Both the position numbers and the translations under genes were made by a program. A DNA stretch of 64,000 nucleotides, from NCBI GenBank assembly GCA_947646735.1, contig CANTFK010000139.1, positions 18,992 to 82,991 on the forward strand, in the 5' to 3' direction. Positions 45,950-57,210 of this stretch are shown in pieces (positions within the stretch are counted from its first letter, which is position 1; each line of letters opens with the position of its first letter). The notes beneath the pieces are model-generated. The model saw nothing but the letters and a program-made list of their open reading frames with translations, was not told the origin of the DNA and made no database searches. Source of the DNA: Peronospora farinosa. Taxonomy: Eukaryota > Oomycota > Peronosporomycetes > Peronosporales > Peronosporaceae.

Positions 45950-48900
45950 CTAATCTTCAGATTTTTTCTCTTCATGAGACTGCATTACTTCGAAACGATT
46001 ACGGCGAACTTGTTCGCGCTCAAATTCTTGCAAAATCTCGGGTGGTTGACGTCTTCTCCGGGTTGATCTGGAAATCGCAGCAACTTTAACCACCGATTCG
46101 GTCTGCTTCGGCTTCAACAACTCATCCAGTCTATTAAGAGTACTGAGATCTTGGCGATCTCCTTCCGAAGTGATGACCACGCCTTGTTCCTTCTGTAAAG
46201 CAGTACTCGCCAGTCGATCTGCACTTTGGTTCCAGTCGCGCTTCATATGTAAAAACTCATGGATCGGCCATGATAGAAGCTTCTCTATTGCTTTCTGTCG
46301 CAACAACTGCAGTCCAGGAGCCTTGCAATCAATTTCACCCCGCATCTGTCGAATCACGAGGTTGGAGTCGCCACAAAAAATAACGCGTCCCCTAGTCTGA
46401 TTCTCCAACAGATCAAAGCCTAATAGTAAACCCCGATATTCAGCTTCGTTCACTATTAAGTCCGTTGCATATTCCGATGCAGCAGCCACAATAGTCCACT
46501 CCGGAAGTTTCCATATTATCGCACTGTATGATCCACCCTTTCGCTTGGTTCGTGCCGATCCATCGAAACTGACGACCAAGAGACTTTCATCTTCTTCCAC
46601 CGTAGGCGGTGGCATACTTAGAGTTTGCCTTGGCTGTTTCCGTGGAGCGATCGCAATCAACACTTCATCGACTTCTTCACGGGGAGTCACACTTGCAGCC
46701 AGGGCACCAAGTATTTCATCTTCGCCCTTTTCACATTTCTTGATCTCCAAAGTCCAAGTCGATAATAATGCGGCCCACCTAACTAGCCTGCCATTGAGAC
46801 CGGAGGATTGCACCAACCAGGCCATCGTCGAGAACCGCGTAAGAACTTTAATCTCTCGCGAGACTAGCATGCGATAACATATATCCAAAATCCGAAGTAA
46901 TGCTAGTATCTCCTTCTCGACCATTCCGTAATTGATCTCATTAGGCTTCAGCGTTCGGCTTGTAAACGTAACTGGCCAGTATATGCCATCATACTCCTGC
47001 AACAAAGCTGCTGAAACTGCCCATTTACTCGCATATACGACAATTACCGGAGGCCGATCTGGATCGAAGTGTTTGAGGATAGGGGTATTAGCGATCTTGG
47101 CTTTCAACATGGTAAATGCGATCATCGCTTTTTCCCATCGAGTCCGTCCTTCTGGATCTGGGTCGTCCCCAATATCAAACTTTTGATCTGAATCATTCCT
47201 GGTTGCGACAGTCGAATCCAATGCATTCATCTTATCAGAACAGCGGATTTCATGGAAATCTGCTTCCCGTAATTCATATAGCACTGACGCATAAATCGCA
47301 AAGTCTTCGACAAATCGACTATAGTAATTCAAGCTTCCCAGAAACGATTGCATCGATCGCAACGTGTTTGGGAACGGAATATTTACCAACGATACCAAAT
47401 CCTTTGGATGAGCTTCTATTCCTGCAAGTGAGACTTGATGACCCAGGTAATCCACTTTACGTCGTCCCCAGAAACTTTTAGCGAGACTGATCGACAAATT
47501 CCATTCATTGCATACTTCTAGCAATCGCTTTACCTTATCATATAAGGAGTCCCACGAGGGAGCTGGAATCAATATGTCATCAATATATGACCTTCGGCCG
47601 AGCACGGATGTCTTCTGGCTAGTATCCGGTTCGCCTTCAGTGAATACATCAACCAGCTTTGGCGATCCCGTTACCGTATCAGTGGAGTCGAGTGATCCTG
47701 TGGTAATTGCATTTGGATCCGTACCGATCTTGAGGTATCCATACAGTGCATTATCAATTAGGCGTTGGTAAATCTGCGGAGCGTTTTTTAGCCCAAACGG
47801 CATTCGTAACCAGCTGACGGCGTAATAAAAGCAGATATCATCCTCGCTCGCTCGGTCATTTCCACGACCCAAAATCCACTCGCCATATCCATCGAACAAT
47901 ACCACATAGCTTTATCCATATCTTGCAATAACTCGTTAATCAGAGGCATAGAATACACCATCAATCTCGTGAGTTGATTCACCCGCCGATAGTCAATACA
48001 TAACCGGATGTCGACACCATTCTTTTTTATAATTACCACAATCGGCGAAGCCCATGGTGATGTCGAAGGCTGGATAATCCTGGCTGATAGTAATCCTTTG
48101 ATTTGGTCAGCTAACTTCTCGCGAAATTTGGGAGCGACCGGTCGTACTCGTTGTGCGATCGGGTGTGCTCCACCAACATCGATATCACATACTGCTCCTC
48201 GAGCTGCAGGAGGAAGCGCATTTCCTTTGCCAATGAGTAAGTGTCGGTTCGCCCAAATCAATTGCCGTAGACTTTCTTGGTCCTTGGTTAAAGGAACTCC
48301 CGGATCGCCCACTTGGATATCATCAATCGTAACTGCTTCGGTGGATGACACAATCTCAGGCAAGGCAGCCATATGCTGATCCACATCTTCGACATACAAT
48401 TCACCAATCTCGTGATAATACATCGAGTCTTCAGGCTTCATCTTTACACTTCCTCCGGCTAAATTACATTCGTCGTTGATAGTTGTAGTATCACTAGCAG
48501 GCTCCTGTTCTCGCAGATCGCGATCCCGATCAGCCAGATCGCGGTCATTAACTACCGGATCGGCCAGATCGCGGTTATTGATTGCCAGATCAGCCAGATC
48601 GCGGTCATTAACTACCGGATCGTCCAGATCGCGGTCATTAACTACCGTATCGTCCAGATCGCGGTCATCCACTACCGGATCGTCCAGATCGCGGTCATCA
48701 ACTACCGGATCGTCCAGATCGCGGTCATTAACTACCAGATCAGCCAGATCACGGTCATTAGTTGTCGAATCACGCTCCATACATTCCTGTGTGTAGTTAT
48801 TGTGAGTGTAATTTTCTTCACCCCATGACCCTTGCACGTGATCGACATTTGACATCCCTCTGATCGCATTGATTACCCATGGAGATTGCGCTACTTGTTC

Positions 48901-49227
48901 ACTTTCATCTTCGACCACCAGATCTTCTACATTGTTTCCACCGATTTCTCTTATTATCGCATCGCATTCTTCATTGGATCGTGTCGTGGGTTTCACTGTT
49001 TCCGTAGTCCTTTCTTCTGCTTCCTTTTTCGAGCGTGTTAATATCCTCTTTGGCGTAGGGTACGAAGGATGATCCACTAGCGGTCCGGTATATTCTTCCG
49101 GTGGTTCTTCTTCTCGATCCGTTGTCGCTTCGAACGCTAATGTCTGCCATTCGTTATACCGACGCGATCCCACCGAGACATATCCTGGAGACCGAGGTAT
49201 CATATCAGCGACCATCCACCAACCTAA
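45950..49227 (-). pseudogene. pol of copy 2: RT, RNase H, second RNase H; frameshifted
   Basis: The domain order equals copy 1. It is intact through the linker and the RT fingers and palm start, then changes frame after SAFITPS near 47815, and continues as WLRMPFGLKNAPQ to the stop at 45950. A 9-bp deletion here (relative to copy 1) removes residues before WLRMPFG. The C-terminus ends after the second RNase H (NQSADRLASTALQ) with no integrase. Confidence 0.88.
48537..48776 (-). repeat. 30-bp coding minisatellite in pol linker, copy 2
   Basis: Eight 30-bp units with the same variants in the same order as copy 1, so the array predates the tandem arrangement. Confidence 0.88.
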
Positions 49228-50098
49228 TGGCGATCCATGACTTCAAAATTACTTCTTGATCGCCGATATATGTCAGCTGTAGATACTTGATCTGACCTGG
49301 TCCCGTAGTTACTGTAGGTACCCACTTCGGATCGCGCCTCACCCAGATCTTGGCTTTAGGAGGACTAACTCCGATCTTCACTTCGGTCGATTTGCCCACG
49401 GGAATCACCACAAATTGATCTGGAATTGTGATCGCTTGTATGGTCGCCCGATAAGGGGGTCTTCGTCCATTCAGAAGGATCCTGACCTCATCAGGTAAAC
49501 AAAGCGTTCCATCGGCTAAATCCAGGCGTACTCCAGCTGGGACCATGAAATCCATTCCTAGGATCGCGTCTTGGCCTACTTGATCTCCTACCCACGCATC
49601 GAAATAATAGACTATCGATCCATTCAGCGTAATCTTGATTCTTGTACGACCGTCCGTCATGTATGTGTTCTCACCAATTCCAACACATTCTTGCCTCTGA
49701 CTCTCTTCAATGACACATCCTACCTTACGAGCAAAGGTGGTGTCGACGATTGAGACTTCGGCTCCAGAATCAAACAACATAATCGCCTTTTCATTGTTGA
49801 TCTTGCCCGTTGCCTTGGCTTGCTTGAACCATTTTCCTGGGGTATGATATTTCCAATATCCCCGTGATTCACCTGGTGCTAAGTCGAGCTCCATTTTCGC
49901 AGGCGATCGGGCATATTCATCAACTCTTACGACGCTTGATATTGAACGCAGAAATTTTGAATCTTCACATGTATTATTCGGGTCGATCTGAGTGTTAACG
50001 CCCTGATCTGTCGATCTTCTTTCCACAAATGCATAAATGCAGAGCCTAGAACGCTCGGCTCGTACCAGATTCCAACCTGGCGAGCGTCCTAGTTTAAC
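49205..50098 (-). CDS. Aspartic protease of copy 2 (reached by -1 frameshift)
   Basis: Identical in layout to the copy 1 protease: VKLGRSPGW from the slippery site, the DSGAEVSIVD active site and DAILGMDFM. It stops at 49205. Confidence 0.85.
   Translation of the reverse strand, partial: VKLGRSPGWNLVRAERSRLCIYAFVERRSTDQGVNTQIDPNNTCEDSKFLRSISSVVRVDEYARSPAKMELDLAPGESRGYWKYHTPGKWFKQAKATGKINNEKAIMLFDSGAEVSIVDTTFARKVGCVIEESQRQECVGIGENTYMTDGRTRIKITLNGSIVYYFDAWVGDQVGQDAILGMDFMVPAGVRLDLADGTLCLPDEVRILLNGRRPPYRATIQAITIPDQFVVIPVGKSTEVKIGVSPPKAKIWVRRDPKWVPTVTTGPGQIKYLQLTYIGDQEVILKSWIAIRLVDGR
50051..50098 (-). promoter_or_regulatory. Putative -1 frameshift signal, copy 2
   Basis: GTTAAAC (50098-50092 on minus) followed by TAG and, four bases after the heptamer, the hairpin ACGCTCG/CGAGCGT with the inner CCAG/CTGG pair. 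Same as copy 1. Confidence 0.75.
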
Positions 50099-52380
50099 AT
50101 TTCTTGAGCCTTCGGCGGAAGCATTCCAGCATGCTTGGTTGGGACATACCACTTGCGTATCATGTTGTAGAATTCTTCCATTCGACATTTTCCATGCTCA
50201 TGGATATCTCCGCAGGCAGCACAGGTGTAAAAACACTTGTCCGACGGATGTCCCTTACGACCACACTTCTGACACGTTAGTCTCTTCCAGCATCCACGAT
50301 CATCGTGTTTCTTCGACCCACAATGGGTACAAGCCTTCTGATTCACCACGCGATCTGGACCGCGATCTTGATCCAAATGGTCTGATCCCGCGCGTTGATC
50401 ACTATATTTCTTCACGCGATCTGGTACTGTGGCCACACATAAGTTGCGTCGATCTATTTCGGCGTCTGATCCACTAATATCCGAGTCTGACTCACTGCTA
50501 CTGCCTTCCAGACGAATCGCTCTCACAGCACGAGTTGGTTTCGAGGGTGCCGGAGTGGATGCCGACGCAGATCGCTGACGAAATTTGCTCGACCCCATTG
50601 CACTCGGATACTGTCTTCCCTCCATGCGTTGATATGTTCGCAGAGTTTCTTCCATATCATCGGCGTCTCCAAGGCGTAACAACGTCAACTGCTTAGCCAG
50701 ATCGCGATCGTCAAGTGTACCAATGAAATGTTCCACATGCTCTCGGCGAATTGAGGGCGATCCCTCCCGAATGGGAATTTTTGCTCGGATCGCGGCCACA
50801 TTCAGTCGATACAAATATTCCAATGGCGTTTCATCAGATCGCTTCTTCGCATGATAGTATTGTCTCCCGACCGACATACCATATCCACAATACTGGATCA
50901 TGAAGGTCTCCAACAACGACTTCCATGAGTTCCGAGTGGATCGACTTAACTGGCTATACCAATTTCGTGCCGGCCCCGTAAGTAAATCACCAAATACTAG
51001 ACATTTTTCATCATCCGGGGCTTGGTCGCGTAAAAACGCCGACTTGGCCTTGTTGACCCAACTTCTCGCTCGATCTTCATCCTTGTCCCGTCCTGTAAAT
51101 TCTTTTAGATCTGCGATCGCAGACATTCGAATCCGCTGTGTGACAAGTCCACCATCAGGTACAGCGCCTGCACTTGCGACTTGTGGCCGTCTTAGATCCT
51201 CCAACCCCAAATCGTCTGGATCGTAATTATTGGATCGCGATTGACGCGATCCGGCCGATTCCATATCCACATCCGAAATGCAAACTTTTGGGGTGTTTGT
51301 GGGAATCGCGGTTCGACTGGCGGTCATGCGAGCTTGATCCTGCTCGTACTTTCTCATGGCAGCTTCAAAATAAGATTGCAATTGACCTGATCCATTCATA
51401 TTCATGTCTTCAGCTGTGAGCGCCGTCGTCGATTGTTCTCTGGCCTTAATCGGTGCCAGTCGCTCGCGAATATGCGCTGCACCAGCCGGTCCAAGTGACA
51501 TTCGCTGCATATTAATCGAGTCGTCCGACTCCCCTTCGGATTCCGCTGACATATATTGCGAAGATCCAGTATGATATCCTTTTGGTATATCTGCAATCGG
51601 CTGGATCGTCTGATCCACCGGATCGCGCTCTCCAGTTAGAGGAACTAGCTTCGAAAACAGAGATCGCCCTGCTTGGATCACCCGATCATGATCGCATTCC
51701 AACAGCACCTGCGCGTCAAAAGCTCCAGCGGTGAATCCAGCGTTCTGGAGCAACTCCATAAGCCGACGGATCGCTTCCAACTGGTTCGTTGTCGGAATGG
51801 GAGCTGATATTGGTCCTCGCAGCGATCCAATCAGCTTCGGTTTCAAAATCTTTAGAACGGGATCGCTTGACAACAGATCTTTAAGCGCCTTCCAATGAAA
51901 ACACCATTCCAGCTGATCCAGTTGCCATCCTTTCGCCTTGTCTTCCTCATGCGCTGGCTTCACGTCAGTATCATCATGATCCGACTCAGGCGCCTTCATC
52001 TTCACTCGAGATGGCTTCGAATTCTTCTTCTTCTTCGAATTCGGAGTGGTTTTGGATAAGTTTCCTTCGGTTTTAACCGAATGATTTTTATCCAGCGGAT
52101 CGCGTTTTGCAACGTGATCCGCAGGGGTCCTCGAAAGGACCTGGGGAGGGGGTAGAGGTTTTTCTTCCAGATCGAGCGATCGATCTTCCTCCTTGGTTTT
52201 CTTTTCATCTGTGCCCCTCCCAAAACGCTAATGATCCGGGGATCTTTTTTCTTCACCCGTCTGCGGTGATCCCTTTGCCGCTGACGCTTCAATCCCAGGT
52301 TCAGTCTTGATCTTGACATCTTCTCTCAGGGACTCACGGTGAAATCCCGAGTCACCAGAAGATCCGGGCACGCGCACCAT
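50089..52380 (-). pseudogene. gag of copy 2, one in-frame amber stop
   Basis: The frame is open from the ATG at 52380 to the stop at 50089 except for TAG at 52228-52230, about 50 codons in. Downstream of the TAG, 74 more codons stay open before the next Met (52005). The knuckle region that copy 1 has lost by frameshift is intact here (CTHCGSKKHDDRGC, CQKCGRKGHPSDKC). The stop could be real loss of function, readthrough, or internal initiation at 52005. Confidence 0.85.
52361..52379 (-). promoter_or_regulatory. Primer-binding site, copy 2
   Basis: TGGTGCGCGTGCCCGGATC on minus, one base inside the 5' LTR. Identical to copy 1. Confidence 0.7.
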
Positions 52381-54175
52381 TGTGGTGGAGTGGGATTCGC
52401 AAAATTGCTGATGCGATTCCAACTCTCCACTGGCGCCCGGACGACCGACTAACGGAGGGGGTACCCCGATTCCGTGTGTATAGCCTTCCTCACCTTGTGT
52501 ACCCGTCGGTAGGGCGGGTTGCTCTCTTCTCGGTAGACTTGAGTCGATGTTGGACTTGATTGTGTTAGGGATAGGTGGAGGGCGATCGCGTGGAATTCCT
52601 CACACGATCGCAGTTGTTCTTGGGGTGCTCTATCTGAGTCGCCCTGATCTCCCTTGAGATCGCCTTGTCCAAAAATGTAGATACTTGATCCGCTTGCCTT
52701 CTGACCACTTGAGCCGTCTCGCGATCTTGTATCTGGACTTCTTAGTCCTCTGCGTCCAATCGCAGCTTGAGTTGTTTTGTTGAGAATTCTTGCAATCCCT
52801 GGCCAAACAATCCAGGGATATGACTTGCGTAGTAGGTAGACTTCCTTGAGACGTCGGGAGGCCAAAGAATCCAGCCCGGAAGAGAAGTCGACACGTGTAC
52901 TTAGAAGCAAATTGAACTCTGTTAATGTTAACCAATCAAATACCAAAACCTATGATCTTGACTATCTGTAGCTCAGGATCTATTGCCACGTATCGCCCTT
53001 TCGGAGAAATCAGATCTTGTAATGTGGTCCACTCCAATATCGCCGCGATCTGGATCGCTACCTCGCTCGGATCTAATACCATTTCAGTATCGGATCGCGG
53101 TACTAAATAATTAGTATCGGATCGCGATACTAATAATTAATATCGGATCGCGGTACTTATTTTAGTATCGGATCGCGATACTAATAATTAGCATCAGATC
53201 GCGATCCGCCGGATCACGACTTGTCCTCTTCACCGTTTCTCAGGTCATGTGAGATAGTTCATCTATGTGACATGTCATATCCACCATTCCAGTCCTCCAT
53301 AGCGACGTGATCCACACCAGACCGTCTTCCACATGCTTGGATGTACCCATCCTCCTTCTTAGCGATCGCGTTCACGCGGATCGCCATCGGAAATACTGGA
53401 GATCGCAATAGCGTAGTTCCTAGGCCATATTTGACCCCACATAGAAGTGCAAACTACACCATTCACTGTTTTCCATCCCATTTGACGTCATCTCGAAACC
53501 TTTCTACGAGATCGCGACTCATCAATATTGGCCGCGAGATCGCGACTCATTAATATTGGCCATTTCGGACTTAACCGAAAATATGCGATCACGCTTTGCG
53601 AAATTCCACTATTCCACATTCACGTATAATCCTTTTAAAATCAATCCATCTAATTGGATCAACCGATACTGGAATCAAGTATAATCCAACGGTGTCCTAT
53701 TCCATGATTATTCAATATAATTCGGAAATGTGATCCATGCCATGTATCTTCACCTTAAGTATGTTTCAATCCATATCATCATCGTCTTCGATACCATTGA
53801 TCCCTTCTTCATTCGTTTTATTGAACAAACAAATAAACGATCTTGGATCAACGGTGCTTTTCCATTCGATCGTCCATGAATTGAGATCGACTTCATCACA
53901 CCCAATAAGTCATTTTAGTAAGTGACTTAATGGGGGAAAAGGATCCAACCGTTATGAGAAAGGGATCCGACCTTTATGGGAAAGGAATCCGACCGTTATG
54001 AGAAAGGGATCCAACCGTTATGAGAAAGGGATTCAACCGTTATGAGAAAGGAATCCGGCCGTTACGGGAAAGGGATCCAACCGTTAGAGAAAAAAGTCTC
54101 AATAAATCGGCTCTGGATTTATCGAGAATAATATTGTATGGACTTAGCCAAAATTCTCAAATCGACTTTACCACA
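52381..54175 (-). repeat. LTR 3 (5' LTR of copy 2), 1795 bp
   Basis: Same termini as LTR 1 and 2. It is 66 bp shorter, equal to three 22-bp array units. It has a few private substitutions in the palindrome block (about 53138-53157). Confidence 0.93.
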
Positions 54176-54275
54176 GTCTTTGTAGACAGACTGAGCAAGA
54201 TGAGGCATTGGCACAATTTAGCACCAATACCGCAGAAAAAGAGGCTGCCCTCTTGTTTATGGATCATGTGTGCCC
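54176..54275 (+). pseudogene. Integrase fragment of the old Gypsy target (right part)
   Basis: Starts with the second GTCT copy and reads VFVDRLSKMRHWHNL, an integrase core stretch, then shifts frame to TAEKEAALLFMDHVC. Together with 34240-35186 it reconstitutes one continuous frame across the insertion site (GCTTAG-GTCT-TTGTAGAC). Confidence 0.8.
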
Positions 54276-55071
54276 GACAATATTATCACGCAGAAAGAGA
54301 ACCGATGATTCACCCTTGGAATATATGTACCGGCTGAATGTGGCGGGGCTCAAAGCCAAACTAGATATTTAGGGTGGAACCCCCAGTGTAAAGCTTGAAC
54401 ATGTGGACCATTACGTGGAAACGTTGAATGATCGAGAATTAGCGGATCAGCTCACCTTGCTCAGACTTTCTGATGCAGGTGACCTGGAAGAAGTCCTGCT
54501 AGTTCGTCAGAGAGCAAAAACGCGTCAAGAAAGGGTCCTTTTCGGTTCCAGTAAGTTTCATCAGAAGGCTCAAACCCCTATAGACCACACCAAGAGTCAG
54601 CTGAGAAGACCTGTACAAGTCATCCGAGCTACTTCGGAAAGTGAAAATGACCAAGAGTCCAGCTCTATTGGGTCTGAGGGAGAAGGTGACTTCAGAAGAA
54701 TTTATGCTGTGGCGAGTAAGCCTTACACTGGTAGGGCGAGGAACGCAGATGACCCCTGAGACCATCAGGACCCAGACCCAGACCGAGGTCGACGCATGGC
54801 AGAGGGACCTGGACCGAAGGTGGTCCAGTGTACCCATTGTGGACCTAAGAAGCATGGGGAACTGGACTGTTGGAAGCGACTCGTTTGCGAATGCTCTGGA
54901 AAGAAGGGTCACCCAGCCGACCGCTGCCTGTTTGTGTGTCGCGGTTGTGGCAAGGTTCATGACGTCGGCAAGTGCCCGATGGAAGAGTTCTACAATCTGA
55001 TTCGCCAGTGGTACAACCCGAACAAACACGCGGGGCAGCCGCCCGAGGCTGCGGAGAAGATGTTAAATTAG
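54276..55071 (+). pseudogene. gag of the diverged element, broken
   Basis: Homologous blocks are LEYMYRLNVAGLKAKLD, LEHVDHYVETLNDRELADQ and LTLLRLSDAGDLEEVL. A stop (TAG) lies near 54370 and a frame change near 54760. Knuckles CTHCGPKKHGELDC and CECSGKKGHPADRC follow; the second differs from canonical spacing only by residue identity. The frame ends at the TAG at 55069-55071. Confidence 0.82.
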
Positions 55072-55108
55072 AACGCTCGCCAGGTTTGAATCTGGTACGA
55101 GCCGAGCG
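55062..55108 (+). promoter_or_regulatory. Putative -1 frameshift signal, diverged element
   Basis: GTTAAAT at 55062-55068 directly precedes the gag TAG. Downstream, CGCTCG (55074) pairs with CGAGCG (55103), with CCAG/CTGG inside. Gag and protease frames again differ by -1. The last base of the heptamer is T instead of C. Confidence 0.7.
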
Positions 55109-55760
55109 CTCTAATTGTTGCATTTATGCATTTGTGGAGAAACACCCCGTGAAGAAGGTCAATAAGATGGATAAATTGATTGGAAATACATCGGGCCTTT
55201 GCATTAACTCTGTTGCTGTTGTGGCCAATGCATGTATACCTGATGATTATTCCCGAGGAGAGACTATGATGACATTGGATTTATTGCAGGGAGACTCAAG
55301 AGGATACTGGAAACACCAAAGTGGTTTAAGCAAGCCAAAGCCTCTGTGAATATTAATAATATTCGCGCGAATCTACTGTTTGATTCTGGTGCCGAGACAT
55401 CTATTTTGGTTATCGCCTTTGCTCGTAAGGCAGTCTGACAGATCAACACAAGCGAGAAACAAGAGTGCGTGGGAATTGGAGAAGCAGTATACATCATGTA
55501 AGGGCGAACGAAGGTCAAGATAACGCTAAATGGTGTATTAGTATACTTTTTCGATGTGTGGGTCGGATCCATGGTCGGCCAGGATGCACTATTAGGGATG
55601 GACTTTATGGTGTCAGCTGGAATTCGTTTAGACATGGCGGATGGAGCGATTTGTTTGCCAGAAGAAGTTCGAATCCAGATGACAGGTCGCAAGACCCTGT
55701 ATAGTGGCCATATCTTTGAGGTAAAATGGGGCCAGTACGTGCAATTTGACGGCGACTAAA
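55062..55760 (+). pseudogene. Aspartic protease of the diverged element, broken
   Basis: From the slippery site: VKLERSPGLNLVRAERS, then LLFDSGAETSILV with stops nearby, and DALLGMDFMVSAGIRLDMADG. At least two stops and frame changes interrupt it. Confidence 0.8.
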
Positions 55761-55811
55761 TATGTCGAGGTTCCGTTGAAGAGGTCTAGGTCGGACCAAG
55801 GGAAATTATGA

Positions 55812-57210
55812 TTGGCCCGTGGAGACAGATGGGTGAATACAATGACCCAGGGACATGGACATCGCCAATTCTTGAGGGTCACCAATGTCAGTGACAGGGG
55901 CCTGTTCCTACACGAGGATACCAAGCTGGGCATCTGGCTGGCTAAGGACCGGGTTCCCCGGGCCCAAGGATTCGTGTCAGTTGGTTCTAGGAGGTATGCC
56001 GAATGAGAAAATTTAGCCTACCAAGCAACCACCGACGAGGAAGACGCAGAGATCACCCAATAAGAATAAAACCAAGGTCCGATGGTCGAGAAACCTCAGT
56101 ACATGACTCCACAAAAGATGTTGCTACGGACGGGGACCCAAGTACCAGTGGTTAATGCGGTACACGAAGCTATTATGAAGGACCTCGAGTCATTACCATC
56201 ATATCAGGAGTCTAGAGAAGAGACCCTTGATGGAGGTCAACCGGCTAGAGCCAGAGTGGGCAAGGAAGTTTCATCAAAGGATATGACCGATATGGAGAGG
56301 ATCCACCTGGAGAGGGTCAACAGGTCCACCCAGAGGTGGGTCCACAGGTCCACACAGAGGTGGGTCCACAGGCCCACAAAGAGGTGGGTAAACAGGATGT
56401 CAAGGCTGAAGCAGATATTTCCGATGACCAGGTCTGTGTTCGCGAGATTGGAGACTTATGTGCCGAGGATATCGACAAAAATTGGTCTGTTATCCCTGAG
56501 ATCACCCCATCTACAAACGAAGTTACGTTGGAAGACATCCAGATTCCAGACCCCGGTGATACTCCAAAGAAGGAGGTAGACCGCCTCCGACAGATTATAT
56601 GGCGAAAACGACATTTTCTGATAGGAAAAGGTAACGCATTACCCCCGGCGTTCGAGGAGCAGTGTGCGACATTGATGTTGGGAACGCACGGCCAATCGCT
56701 CAACGGGTGCGGAAGGTGGCCCCTCAATTTAGGGAGAAGTTGGTGGACCTAATCAAGGGCCTGTTATCATCCAAGATAATCCAGCATTCCACCTCCCCAT
56801 GGGCCAGTCCGATTGTAATCATTGTCAAGAAGAATGGGGTGGATATAAGGCTGTACATTAACTACCGGATGTTGAATGACTTAACGCGTCTTATGGTGTA
56901 CCTTATGCATCTCGTGAATGAATTGCTGGAAAATCTATACAAGGCCCTGTGGTACTGCTCACTGGATATGGCTAGCGGTTTTTGGGTAGTCAGCATGACT
57001 GAACGAGCTCGTTTGATCTTGGCATTTGTAACTCCGCTCGGATTGTTTGAGTGGAGAAGAATGCCGTTTGGACTGAAGAATGCACCACAGATCTATCAGA
57101 GATTGTTGGATAATGCTCTGTATGGATTCCTAACGATTTCGTCAAAGCCCAACGCTGAGAAACAGGTTGACCTGTTCGAGATGGGTCAACCTGAGGCGGA
57201 TCCATATTAG
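55812..57210 (+). pseudogene. Linker and RT (N-terminal part) of the diverged element
   Basis: GFVSVGSRRYAE opens the pol part, followed by a linker with short Gln/His repeats at about 56300-56390 (different from the composite's repeats) and EDIQIPDPGDTPKKE. RT begins IAQRVRKVAPQFREKL, then IVKKNGVDIRLYINYR, MASGFWVVSMTERAR and LFEWRRMPFGLKNAPQIYQ. Here FVTPLGLFEWRRMPFG is in one frame, which shows where the composite lost its frame. Confidence 0.85.

Larger units (their letters stand above)
35187..54175 (-). mobile_element. Tandem Ty3/Gypsy composite: LTR-internal-LTR-internal-LTR
   Basis: Three LTRs (35187-37047, 43787-45647, 52381-54175) separate two internal regions (37048-43786, 6739 bp; 45648-52380, 6733 bp). 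All coding is on minus: gag, protease, then RT, RNase H and a second RNase H. No integrase or chromodomain is present in either copy. Every LTR begins TGTGGT and ends ACCACA on plus. One GTCT duplication flanks the whole, so it behaves as a single insertion. The two internal regions differ by a 4-bp, a 1-bp and a 9-bp indel plus a few substitutions, which account exactly for the 6-bp length difference. Confidence 0.93.
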
